A stretch of 64,000 nt of DNA. Source: Conchocele bisecta. Its lineage: Eukaryota > Mollusca > Bivalvia > Lucinida > Thyasiridae. The translations under genes and the position numbers were made by a program. The DNA lies in NCBI GenBank assembly GCA_029237695.1, contig CM055265.1, forward strand, positions 219,779,679 to 219,843,678. The letters are read 5' to 3'. Positions 42,881-53,240 of this stretch are shown here, in pieces. Under the pieces are notes generated by a model. The model saw nothing but the letters and a program-made list of their open reading frames with translations. It did no database searches and was not told where the DNA came from. Position 1 is the first letter of the stretch; every line of letters begins with the position of its first letter.

Positions 42881-43718
42881 CGCGCAAGCTAGCGAACACA
42901 TACTACAGCCCCCGCGGCTACTGGAAGGGACTCGCGGCCATCAAGAACCTCGCGGCGGCGACCAAGGTTTCCGCAAACGCAGCCAAGGAATGGCTCAAGA
43001 GGCAGGCCGTCTGGCAGATCTATTTGCCCGCGCCTCACAATATTCCGCGTCTGAAATTCGACGTGCCGGTGCCGAACGAAGTCAACCAAGCAGACCTCCT
43101 TTTTCTCCCTCACGATCGCGTCGGTCGCAAGACGTACACGTACGCACTGACAATCGTTGACGTAGCGAGTCGCTATAAGGGGGCTGAGCTGATGGCCACA
43201 AAAGTCGATCCCGGCCGCGAGTTCATGGGAACGGTCTCTCATATATTGGGTAAACACGACGTTTCTGTTAGACGCACCAATATGCGAAAGAGCTTGTAGA
43301 CCCTCATACGCGATCGACCGAGTGGGTGACACGGCTGCCAACCGTGGTCTCCGCACTGAAGGGCGAGGTGACCAGATTGATCGGTAAAAAGCTGGTAGAT
43401 GTGATCAAGTCTAAAAAGGTGTCGCACAAACCATATGCCGTCTCGCGCGGGCGACCCGTTGGTTTAGCGGAGAAACGGCTTCCATCGGATGTTGCCGTCC
43501 GGTACCTCTATCAACCGGGAGAGCTCGATGGTGGTCGCCGCCGCGCGACTGATCCCGTGTGGTCTCACAATGTATATCATCTTGATCGATCTATTACCAA
43601 ACCCTATGAACCCGTGCTCTAATATTTGGATGATGGTCCATCGCGCGGGTTTGTTCGCGAAGAACTTCTCACCGTTCCTTCTGACACACAGCTATACCCC
43701 GACCGTCCGTCGCCATAG
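42838..43718 (+). pseudogene. Polinton integrase (rve superfamily), broken
   Basis: The N-terminal part (42,838-43,299) has the pre-core region KEWLKRQAVWQIYLPAP and core strand YALTIVDVASRYKGAEL, with the first catalytic Asp. VDPGREFMG supplies the second Asp, but the stretch between them is about 30 codons shorter than in element 2. After RRTNMRKSL the frame changes. The second frame (about 43,270-43,718) has STEWVTRLPTVVSALKGEV and a C-terminal domain with RYLYQPGELDGG and WSHNVYHLD. The third catalytic residue, Glu, appears to have been lost in the break. An in-frame TAA lies at 43,620. The enzyme would join element ends to host DNA. Confidence 0.9.
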
Positions 43719-43786
43719 TCGGTCAGGCTCTCGTCAGAGCCTTTAGTATTCTCCCCTTTTTTCAGAGATCTTTTTTTTTTACCTAT
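43719..43786. terminator. Short space between convergent integrase and polymerase
   Basis: It contains an inverted repeat, AGGCTC-TCGTCA-GAGCCT, and T-rich tracts on the plus strand between the two convergent stops. It may serve 3'-end formation for both genes. No canonical AATAAA is evident. Confidence 0.3.
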
Positions 43787-46700
43787 CTAATATATAGGCT
43801 CGGTGTGTACCCCGTCTTCCATCACTCTCCTCCTGTCGTAGTACGCCGACAACCCCAACTTATCCTGCTTGTACGTCTTCATCACACCGTTAACCATTTG
43901 GAATCCCCTGTTCTCCGCCATGTCCCTTCTTCCTTCGAGAGTGCTCTTGTACCTCCACCAAGTCAGATCGTTAGATCTTTTCGATATCCCCTTGGCGGAG
44001 TGCTTAGTTTGTTCGTCACCGCTCACGTAGTAGCACTTGCTGCACAGTGCGATGGCTCTATCTCCCTGAAATTCCGGCTTGAACAGTCCCGGAGTTCTGT
44101 TGCTCCATTTATCCCAAGCCAACCACTCGGCCTTCTATTTATTGAACTTTCTCTTCATCTTCTTTCTCACCACCGCCGCCATCGTCTTCTCCGACAACGC
44201 GAAGTACATGCTATCACTGTCTATTTGTATAAGTTCGAAATCTCCGCGATCCACGTACTTGTCCAAGAAGTCGTAGTAGAACTCCAGCATCCGGAGCTTG
44301 GCCAACTGGTATACCGCTATGCCACACTGAAACGGTATGTTGATCACCACTCGATTCTTCCAGCTCGATATCTCGAAAGCCTCCCCAATCTCCTCCAGGT
44401 CTCCGAACCACGCCGACCTCAGTGCCCGGTCGACAGTCTTCTCATCATTCTTATAAGTGGTGTGCAGGTGTCTCTCTTGTGCCTCTATCAGCTTGCCACA
44501 ACACGCGTTGCCAACCAGTTTGAATATCTCCGCCAACACCGCCTTGCTCATGTCGACGTCCCCCGTCCACCTGGCGGCGGTGACCTCTTCCACGAACCAT
44601 TGGAACGGTTTGCCGGGCGTGTAGTATATAAACCTATGCACCGACTTGACGACAAGACCGTGCTCCAGATACCACTTTAGCAGCGGGGAGTATATGATCA
44701 TCTTCTTGGCGGACACTGCTTCCACGAGCTTTCTCTGTCCTTCGACCCTATTCCTCCCAGTCCTGGTCAGGTAGTCCTTCAAGTGCTGAGGAACCTCGGT
44801 CTCGTCGACTTCTCGATTAACGAATAGCCGCGACATTTCAGAGAACTTGTCTCGCAACTTTTCCGTGACCTCTATATCCAACTTCGCAAATCCGAACCAG
44901 TTGTCATTCCTGACCTTCCTCACGAAACAGTCTATATACGACTGTCTTTGCGAGTCGTCACACGTCATTATCTTCTCCTCACAGCACGGCATGTCTTTCG
45001 ACAGAGTAGACAGGTACAGCGCATTGGCGTCGTACCCCAGCACCACCTTGCACATCTTCTCCTCCCGACTCCCCACCTGGCCCCTGATCGCCGACCTGCC
45101 AGCCTCTGCGTATCTGGAGAACACTATGGACGGTCCACCGACCAACCCCTCCTTCATCATCGCGTAAGTCTCACCCTTCGGCGACCACAGCTCGGGCGTG
45201 TCCTCCTTCCCATCGATCGACACGCGGAGCAGGTACTGAAAGGAAACACCGGGCAGAGACACAGCGTCCTTGAGTATGTCCACGCCTCTCCCCCTGTAGA
45301 ACTCCGTCATTTTAGTCAGTGCCTCTAGGAACGGTCCGAAATCCAAGTCGTTGTAGTGTCGCAACCATTCCTGGAACGTCTTCATCCCCTTTTCTCGGAA
45401 GACCTTCTTACACTCTTTCCACTCGGACAACGACAGTAGGAACTCACCCTTCAACTTCGACTACCACTCGGGATAGTCGGGCAGCCCCGGATGGTCGAGT
45501 TTTTCTAGGGAATCGAACCACTCGTACGGGAAGTGAGACTTTACTGTTTTACAGTCGTACGCCTTAACCCACTTGTCGTACGTGGTACCGGTTCCCAGAT
45601 ATTGGATGATATCGAGAAATCTGAACTCCGGGATAAACAGAAACATCGTCGTGCTGGCCCTCTTTCCGACCATCACCTTATTCACGGTGGCCGCCAACTT
45701 CTCGACAAGGTACCGCTTGATGTGATTCAGGTCGTACCTGCTGCAGTTGAACCCCACCACCGGGACTTGGTCGATCCACGAGACGATCTTCTCTCGCTGA
45801 GGTTTCGACAGCATCTCTATGACGGTCGGCAGATACTTCTTCCTAACCCTGTCCTTGATGACTTTACCTCTCCTCTGCAGCTCGGTCACGAACTTCTCGA
45901 CCAGAGTGTTGGGATCTCGTTCGCAGATGTGGGTGATCCCTTCGTGCATCGTAACACCCCAACGACACCGATATAGGGACGTGCTCGGCCTCGAAGGTCA
46001 GGTCGTCGGTGGGGCGCGTGGTTTTCGACTTGTCGAGATACGCCTCGAAGTTGTAGAATAGCTGGTGCGGGTACAGAGTCGTCTCCTCCTCGCGCGGCGG
46101 TAGTTGATAGTGGGTATTCACCTCATTCAACCACGGGCACTCCCACATAACCACCATCTCGTAACCCGCCTCCCTTATCTTGGCGTCTTGAATGTTCGTC
46201 CTCTCGTACAGCGATGACGCGTTACCTCTCACTCAATGCGTCGGACACCCGTGCCAGTAGCATCCGTGAAACTCAAACACGGTCTTGATTTCATGACAGT
46301 AGCAGTCGACCGGATCGCCGGCCACCCACCTCTCGCCGCTGTGACCGCATCTCGCGTGATGTATGTGCTTTCCCACCCTCTCCTCTTCTCTGCTCAACCA
46401 TTGAATCGACATCGCGCTCGCGGAACCCTTGGGATAGAACGCTTTCTCGTAGGCCGACTGCGGTCTCTCTACCCTCTTACCTGGACATATCACCACGGTC
46501 TTCCCACCCATGCATGTGGTCGCGTGCCTGTGCATGCTACACGACTTTGTGAACCATTCTTGACATCCGGTGCACCCGTACTCGTTCGGCATATTGCGGA
46601 TGTTCTTGATGAGGAACGAGTGACCTCCAAACATTCCTATCGTCATGGTCTCCTCCCCAACCGCGTCGTTGTTTGCCGGAGACTTCATGAGGTACCACAC

Positions 46701-47779
46701 TCCGTCGGCGGTGGGCTCGTAAACGCAAAATTCTAACTTGAAGTGCTCTTCGACCTTCTTAATATCGTCCAGGGGGATTCCCTTGCTATCCGGTCCGTTA
46801 TCGTGACCGAGGAATTCGCGAGCCAGAGCTCGTGCCTCCTCACAACAGCGGTCGGATCTCCCTTTACGGTGGATGGCTATGCACCTAAACAGACACAAGT
46901 AGTCGTCGTACGTGTCGACGGAATACATTCCGTTTTTCTGCCTTAACCAATCGGGGAGTTTTCCCGCTCCCATGAGGAGTTGTTGCGCATCGATGATCAT
47001 CTTCATCTCGACCGATATCCAACGAACGAAGGTCCATTTTGTGTTTGGTCTATCGACTTTGTCGATGTCCATTCGACCTCTCTCTCTATCGGCTATCCAA
47101 CTCTCAGCTTTGGCGATCTCGTTTATCCACGGATTGTTTGTGAGAGATCATCGTGTCGTCGGTCTCGTTGTTCCTAATACGATACGAGCACGAATACCTC
47201 AGATAACATGCCGTGGTCATCTCTGGGCGAATTTTCTTCATTATGCGATTGGCGATCTCACCGTCTACCCCCCTCTCGAAAGTCCATACTATCTTCCTCC
47301 TATCCCTATCAACAGCTTCACTAGCTTCGGCATATTCGGCGAGAATCCTGGGACCCTCATCCACCAAGTCTCTGGCGAGCTCTCTCTGGCGAGGTCTCCC
47401 CACCAGGCATTGATAAATGTTATTGTAGTACGCCTTGCATAGTGCTTTTCTGCGTGCGCTGGGATCATCTTCTACACGCTGCACGTAAGCGGTGTCACGC
47501 AGACTGACCGTTTCTCTGAGCGTTTTCGGCGTCGGCAGGCAGTCGTCCGGTCAAAACCGCACACCGCAGCCTCTCCTCGCGAACGACGGCTTGCGCGTCA
47601 CTTATATTATCTGCTATAGCTTTCTTGAGTCTCAAACCTCTTAGGGAAATTCCCCAACTCTTAGCTAGCTCTCTCACTTGCTTTATGGTAGGTATTATAC
47701 TGTGTATAATCAATGGATATTTATCTCTGATAGGGTGTAAATTGTTGATATGTACAACAGGTTTTTCTATGTATGACAT
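43787..47779 (-). pseudogene. polB: Polinton family B DNA polymerase, multi-domain, broken
   Basis: About 1,300 codons on the minus strand. In order they give a SAP-like segment (VRELAKSWGISLRGLRLKKA, about 47,670), an OTU-like region (DDYLCLFRCIA at about 46,900, GGHSFLIKNI at about 46,622) and a C2H2-like finger (CTGCQEWF...HRHATTC). A Vsr-like nuclease segment follows (FEFHGCYWHGCP, GYEMVVMWECPW), then the exonuclease (NFEAYLDK, GFNCSRYDLN) and palm. Palm motifs are YDANALYLS (about 45,031), NACCGK and DSDSMYFAL (about 44,220). Breaks are TGA at 46,230-46,232, TAG at 45,458-45,463 and TAG at about 44,132-44,137. Frame changes lie near 47,490, 47,110 and 45,950. It replicated the element by protein priming (family knowledge). 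The start is uncertain because tandem repeats overlap the first 30 codons. Confidence 0.9.
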
Positions 47780-47930
47780 ATTGCTGTATTATACTGAGTA
47801 TAACTTATGGATTTCTTATCTCTAATATGGTGTAAATTGTTGCTAGGTATGACAGATTGTTGTATTATACTGAGTATAACATAGGGATTTCTTGTCTCTA
47901 ATAGGGTATAACTTCTCATCCAGTCGAGGA
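47690..47930. repeat. 76-94-bp tandem repeats upstream of polymerase
   Basis: Three copies of TGTATTATACTGAGTATAAC with TCTCTAATAGGGTGTAAATT follow each other from inside the polymerase N-terminus outward. This could be the promoter region, or the inner part of a terminal repeat of element 1. Confidence 0.7.
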
Positions 47931-48001
47931 AGTATAATGGTTGATGAAAAATAATGCCCACTCTTCTCATTCATACCGTGATAACAGTGGGGGAAAATCC
48001 A

Positions 48002-48108
48002 AGTAGTATATAAGAGTCAACAATGATACCACCTCCTGATGGGAGCCACCGCGCGTAGCGGGGGGCTTCCAGAGGGAGGTGGTATCATTTTGACTCTTAT
48101 ATACTACT
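48002..48108. repeat. 107-bp foldback hairpin beside Polinton 1
   Basis: The arms read AGTAGTATATAAGAGTCAAC with AATGATACCACCTCC and are nearly perfectly mirrored (about 34 bp). The loop carries its own GC-rich hairpin (GGAGCCACCGCGCGTAGCGG). It lies 220 bp beyond the polymerase start. It may be an independent foldback element or mark the element's end. Confidence 0.7.
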
Positions 48109-48165
48109 GAATAGTGTATACTATTTATTAGTGTAAGCTGTATGGATCATCTAGCCCAAGGTGTA

Positions 48166-48434
48166 TGATCACGTGTTTACAACAACCACAACAACAGGTA
48201 CTGAAACTTCCAGAAGACCTCCGATTCAAAGTACGTATTCTTTTATTTTGTCTTTATTATGTAACGGATTTTGATGAAATATGGCGCATCAAACGCGTTT
48301 TTTTTTAAGGTGAATTTGGTAGTCTCTGTACTTTGGCCCAAATCGACACGTACATCGATTCTTCGCAAAAACTATATAGGTCCGTGCCAAACTCCCAGCC
48401 ATTGTTGTTGTAGTTGCTGTAACCACGTGATCAT
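48166..48434. repeat. Inverted repeat TGATCACGTGNTTAC, ~33-bp arms
   Basis: TGATCACGTGTTTACAACAA and CAACAACA at the left are mirrored by TGTTGTTGTAGTTGC and ACCACGTGATCA at the right, with about 205 bp between. A MITE-like element with no coding capacity. Confidence 0.6.
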
Positions 48435-48851
48435 GCAGCAAATAAATTGGGGAGTGTGATATTTTTATTCATGAAAAAGTACTTACAACTAAATATTTCT
48501 GAGATTTAATGTGTTTAATAGCCAAAAGTTCGTTGGAAGCAAACGTGGTACAGACAGTAGCATGCATTGAATACACATGTGCGTGCCCGTGCATGCGTGC
48601 GTTGAGCTTCGTGAAGACACATCTCGTTCTGTGAATTTATTTGAGAGCATTCATTTTGTAGAATGTTCTCAAACATATTAAAACAATTACTCTAGAACTG
48701 TCGAAACGTTTATCCAGATTTTGTTCAATGTGGTTTGACAGAAATAAGAAACTGATTATAGTTGGTGGTTGAGGGAGGGCGCAATGCAAACATCGGTTGT
48801 TATTTTCATTGAATGTCTTGTTTGTAAGTAGTTGCTAGTGTTGTTGTTTGC
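48435..48851. other. Noncoding interval
   Basis: No recognisable gene, RNA or repeat. Confidence 0.4.
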
Positions 48852-49100
48852 TGGGGGTCCGTTTCACTAAGCTTCGTACTATAAACGTGTTTTTAAGAAT
48901 ATATATATATATATGTACTTCATACATTAATGTAATGCATTGATGTTACAATTTTCAACCGAACTGATATGTTGGCGTCAGTAAATCTGACCAAATCCAT
49001 CAGAGAGTTATCAGAATCAGCGGCTAATGGTAACTGGGTAAGTTTTAGTTCTGCACCTATGAATTGATTAGCCGTTTGCAGTTTAGTGAAACGGGCCCCA
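48852..49100. mobile_element. MITE family D, copy 1 (GGGNCCGTTTCACTAA ends)
   Basis: Starts TGGGGGTCCGTTTCACTAAG and ends with the mirrored TTTAGTGAAACGGGCCCCA. Length is 249 bp. An AT dinucleotide run lies at about 48,900-48,915. A second copy with the same termini is at 50,901-51,143. Confidence 0.8.
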
Positions 49101-49744
49101 GTTGTATACATACATCGCGAACAGATTTTCAGAATGTACTGCGACCTTGTCATTTGACGATGCTGTATCACTATATAAGACCAGCATACAAATGTAATAC
49201 TAGTCAATCGTAGGTCAACCCAGAAACATTAAACAACTATGTGAAATTAAACCGAATTTCCTAGACTAAGTATAATTTCATACTGCAGTACCTGCACACA
49301 TTTCCGAACTGATTATTGTTACAGTAACATTTACATTGTCCTTATCATTCATAATCGAAACGCTCATTCAACGTATTGCGTTTATATCCCAGTACATTAC
49401 ATTAGCTCCAAGTTACGTCACGCGACGTTGTTGATTCGTTAAAGTTTGTTTGACGTCATTAAAATGAGCCGCGTCACGGGAAAACCTGTCTTCGGGAAAT
49501 TTTTAGTCAAATTGACATTGTGTATGATGAATTGAACACTTTTTATTTGATCAAAATATCTGCAATATTCATTAAAATATACTTTATGCAACCCCACTAA
49601 GCAGGTCGTTTGAGCAAAAGAGACGTCACGTAAAAGTGACGTTAAACGCCGTCAAAACGACGTTACAGTATCTACCATTACACATAGAGTATAGGCCAAA
49701 ATTCACAACAGTTTGCAAGTTCATTTACTCGAACTAGAAGTATT
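49101..49744. other. Noncoding interval
   Basis: No recognisable gene. A small dyad with ACGTCA/TGACGT motifs lies near 49,620-49,665. Confidence 0.4.
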
Positions 49745-50075
49745 TAGATGATATTAAATTTCATCAAAATCTAAGAATGATCCTTCTTTTAATTTCGTGA
49801 AATTTGGTCAAATATTGATTTTATTACGAAAAATGAGTTCTCTATGGGAATTTAAATTGGGGAAAAAAGAGGTGGAGAACCTGGAGGAGGAGTTGAAAAA
49901 CGAAACATTGATTCTGAAACCTAGCTAGATAGCTTTGAAATGATCTAACTAAGAAAACAAAAGTTACATTTTAAAATCGGTCCACTAATTAGAAAACATT
50001 GCCCATGTTAATTCCCCATAGACATCTTCACTCTCCGTGAAGATGTTTATGGGGATTTAACATGTGGAACCGTCT
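49745..50075. mobile_element. MITE-like palindrome, family B, second copy
   Basis: It shares TTAATTTCGTGAAATTTGGT, CAAATATTGATTTTATTACG and the inner hairpin CCATAGACATCTTCAC with the element at 20,430-20,890, in a partly rearranged form. Confidence 0.7.
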
Positions 50076-50900
50076 CGAGCTTATCGAGTAGTTATGTAGT
50101 ATGTGCCGGATATATAACGTTACAATGTGACACAATACCTTATGAATAATAGCTACACATAGAACACATCCCAATCAGTGATCGTAGTTATCTCCCGTTG
50201 AATTTATGTTTAGAAATCCGGTCCAAATTGTGTAGTTTAGGGCCCTACAGGGAACATACCAGTTATCCGGAAAATCAGTGTATCGGACACATGAAAATAC
50301 ATGCTATTTAAGCGCATTCTTTTGATCCGATATTGCAATAAATACATATATTATATAAGTCACGCATCTGCTTGATGTTTCCATACCAATGTGAAGATTA
50401 TTTTGCCAAGGTAAACATTTTAGTAAGATTTGCTGAAAATATTCATCAACAATGTCTACAAATTGTTTACAACGTCAAAAGTCTCACGGGGTCTTGCAAT
50501 CGAGGGCGCCCATTAATTCATTTCAGAGTTGTTCTATAAATACAAACAATTCTATAAATACGTTGTTTTCCAAGAATCGAAGGCTGACTGATTTTTCTGC
50601 AGAACTACACAACGCTGTTTACACTGGTTTACAGACGATACAATTATGATTTCATGTTGAGAATACAAGCTATAAGACGAGTATATGTTTGTCCGGATAA
50701 CTGATGTCGATGTTAATTTTGGGGCAATCTTACGACTGATGGTCGGGCCCATTTTAGGTGGGAAAGACGGCAAATTTTGATAAATAGTTTACATGTGTGG
50801 AGAAAGCAAGAACCGACGATTGTTCTGTGAAAAGCTTATGCCCGTAGCTTATATTTTAAGAAAAATATCGTAAAATAACTGTCATTTTTGTTCGATAATC

Positions 50901-51143
50901 TGGGGGCCGTTTCACTAAACTTCGTACGACTAAAATGTTCGTAGGTGCAAAATTATCATAGTCTGTAAATGTCACATTAACAATGTTTCTTGTATACAAT
51001 TATTGGATTTACATTTATTGAGCATATGCTGCATATGCAGCATAAGCTCAATACATGTAAATCCATCAATTGAAATGTACAGACTATTCTAAATCTGCAC
51101 TTACGAACATTTTAGTCGTACGAAGTTTAGTGCAACGGGCCCC
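50901..51143. mobile_element. MITE family D, copy 2
   Basis: Starts TGGGGGCCGTTTCACTAAAC and ends CGAAGTTTAGTGCAACGGGC. Arms extend about 100 bp inward (TCGTACGACTAAAATGTTCG mirrored). The central dyad is ATGCTGCATATGCAGCAT. It is 243 bp and noncoding. Confidence 0.85.
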
Positions 51144-52060
51144 TGGAGGATCCCTGTATTGCTTGTAAAAAGGGGCGAATGTAGCATGATGTGTTGAGAA
51201 TAGTAGCAATTATAGTGATTTCGACTAGTTGATACAGATCATCATACATATCTACGCAATCTGATCTGGAACTACATTATTTGTCAGGTTCATATGTTCA
51301 CCCTATCATTGTGGACTAAGATCACACTTTACAGATGTGCAGTCTGATCTGGGTCTACTCTGTTTGCAAAACTCAGTCGATAGCCTCTTATACGGCAACG
51401 AACGCTTAACCTTCGAGGAGAACAAACACATTTTTACACAGGTCCATACATACTTGCTCGCATCAGGAAGATTCAAATCACTCAAATATTTGAAAATATA
51501 TCATACTTTAGAGTTACGTCACCTATATAGTCTAGTGCCAAGTTGTAAATCTGCCTCCTAGCGGTGCTTCATATGTACGACGGATGAGGGCGATCCGGGG
51601 GCGGAGCTGAAGTGAATACATTCACAAATAAACGTGACAAGGTCGCGATCTACCGTAATGTAAACACAATTATTTATATCAAAGAAAAATGTATTTTTTA
51701 GACCATGGGCAGTTTCATCCATGCAAGTTTCCGCACTTATTTGGTTACCTCTTTGAACAGTGTGCTTTTTTCATACAACAGTACTGTACTTAGAGAAATA
51801 GAACTAAAATTCGTCGACAGTAAGAACAGTGTGCGGCTTGACATGATCCATTTATTTGTAAGGCGGTCAGGTATGAATGGTTTAATGAGACGATTATTTC
51901 AACCATTTTGTTATTATGTAATTACATTGAATTGAACACATTCACCCGCAATTATGTATAGCTATGCTTATATTAATAATACAAGTTGTCGGGCACAGAA
52001 TACCGCCGTCTCTCAGTAAACCATGCATGCGTTATCAGGATTGAAGTAAATCGATGTGAC
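51144..52060. other. Noncoding interval
   Basis: Short open frames at 51.34-51.94 kb are unsupported. A segment near 51,335 (GTGCAGTCTGATCTGGGTCT) is another trace of the dispersed SINE-like family. Confidence 0.4.
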
Positions 52061-52077
52061 AATAAGCAACAGTTAGA

Positions 52078-52156
52078 TAACAGTTCGTCCGCGTGTACGA
52101 GTAGATAATCCGCGAGCTTTAGCGTGTGGATTATCGATCGTACATGCGGACGAACG
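52078..52156. repeat. 79-bp hairpin with ~35-bp arms
   Basis: AACAGTTCGTCCGCGTGTAC and GATAATCCGCGAGC are mirrored by GTGTGGATTATCGATC and ATGCGGACGAACGTG. Noncoding. Confidence 0.65.
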
Positions 52157-52261
52157 TGATCAAACTGTGTTATCACTTCATCATCTCTATGCATTGCCAA
52201 TATGCTGTATTAGTGCGGAAACAAGCTCGAAAATGTATCAAATATGTGATAACTGCGTCTA

Positions 52262-52425
52262 CACGGAGCCCCTCAGGGGACATGGATTTATTTTATTAAT
52301 TCGTAACCACGAAATAATGATTCGTTTCCTCAATTTAACAATTCGTTCCCTCGAATTAACAATTCGCTCCCACGATATAACAATTCGTTACCTCGAATTA
52401 ACAATTCGTTCCCTCAATGACACGG
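52262..52425. repeat. Second AACAATTCGTTCCC repeat with terminal hairpin
   Basis: The hairpin CGGAGCCCCTCAGGGGAC is followed by about five roughly 20-bp units (AACAATTCGTTCCCTCGAAT). It is the same family as 17,325-17,515 in the opposite order. Confidence 0.75.
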
Positions 52426-52549
52426 TTGCTTTAATGCATGTGTGACGATATGAGACTTCGCAAATATGTTCAAACAACAAGTGACGATCTCTCATGGGTT
52501 GTCAACCCGTCTCCGATTCATATTGCGATAACGAATAAATAGCTGTCTT

Positions 52550-53240
52550 ATTGACAAGGAACATAAATAGGCGAAGAGTATAAGGGTTGAGATCGGAAAA
52601 AAATAAGCCAAATCTGAAATTTTCAGAAAACGACCAAAATATCATTAGTAATAACATATCAAAACTCTCCTAGAATTCCACTGGAGCTTAATCCAGGAAT
52701 CAAGATAGCGTCCAAAATGGCCACCAAAATGACAAACAAATCATAACTAGTGCAAAACGCACTAAACCAATCAGGAAAACAATGTACCGAAACATACTGA
52801 ATATAACTAATGCATCATAATAATCCAAATTGTGAAATGTAATGCAATCAAAATGGCGTCCAACATGGCCGCCAACATCTCTTAACTCTCTAAGCTGAGC
52901 AAATATGTTGAACATTTGGAATAACTATATTCGAATGTAATACTGGGGTTATTAGGAGACATTCCAACTATACAATATATTTAATACATGTTTTATATAT
53001 TATGTAGTGCAAAATGATATTCAAGATAGCCACCAAATTGCGAGAAATGTCGCAAAATGACGTAAATTTGTAAATAAAATATATAACATTTACCCTAATT
53101 ACTATATTTGAATTTGTTTTGGGGTCATATGGAGATATTTGAACTACGCATACTTTTTATTATATTATGCAAAATGATATTGAAGATGGCTACCGAATTT
53201 TGAGAAATATCACAAACTAACATACATCTATACTTAGTTC
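52550..53240. repeat. Diverged ~200-bp repeats with AAGATGGCNNCCAA
   Basis: Phrases such as CAAGATAGCGTCCAAAATGG, AAAATGGCGTCCAACATGG, TTCAAGATAGCCACCAAATT and TTGAAGATGGCTACCGAATT recur with similar flanks (GGTTATTAGGAGACATTCCA, GGTCATATGGAGATATTTGA). This looks like three or four diverged tandem units. Confidence 0.6.

Larger units (their letters stand above)
32399..47779. mobile_element. Polinton/Maverick (adintovirus-like) element 1, decayed
   Basis: The block encodes a protein-primed-type family B polymerase, rve integrase, FtsK/HerA-type packaging ATPase, double-jelly-roll-type major capsid candidate and accessory structural genes. That set defines Polintons (established knowledge). 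It spans 15.4 kb, or about 13.9 kb without the nested 1.5-kb LINE. GC is markedly higher than the flanks. Gene order from left: four overlapping minus genes, a plus gene, a minus gene, eight or nine plus genes ending in integrase, then polymerase on the minus strand. Nearly all large genes are broken. Terminal inverted repeats, a 6-bp target duplication and an adenain-like protease were not found. Confidence 0.93.

Noticed and set aside
43805..44680. Long plus-strand frame of 291 codons
   Set aside because: It is the antisense of the polymerase palm region, whose motifs are clear on the minus strand.
31484..48434. Terminal inverted repeats of Polinton 1
   Set aside because: I compared the left flank with the inverted right flank by eye and found no convincing match; a dot plot would be decisive.
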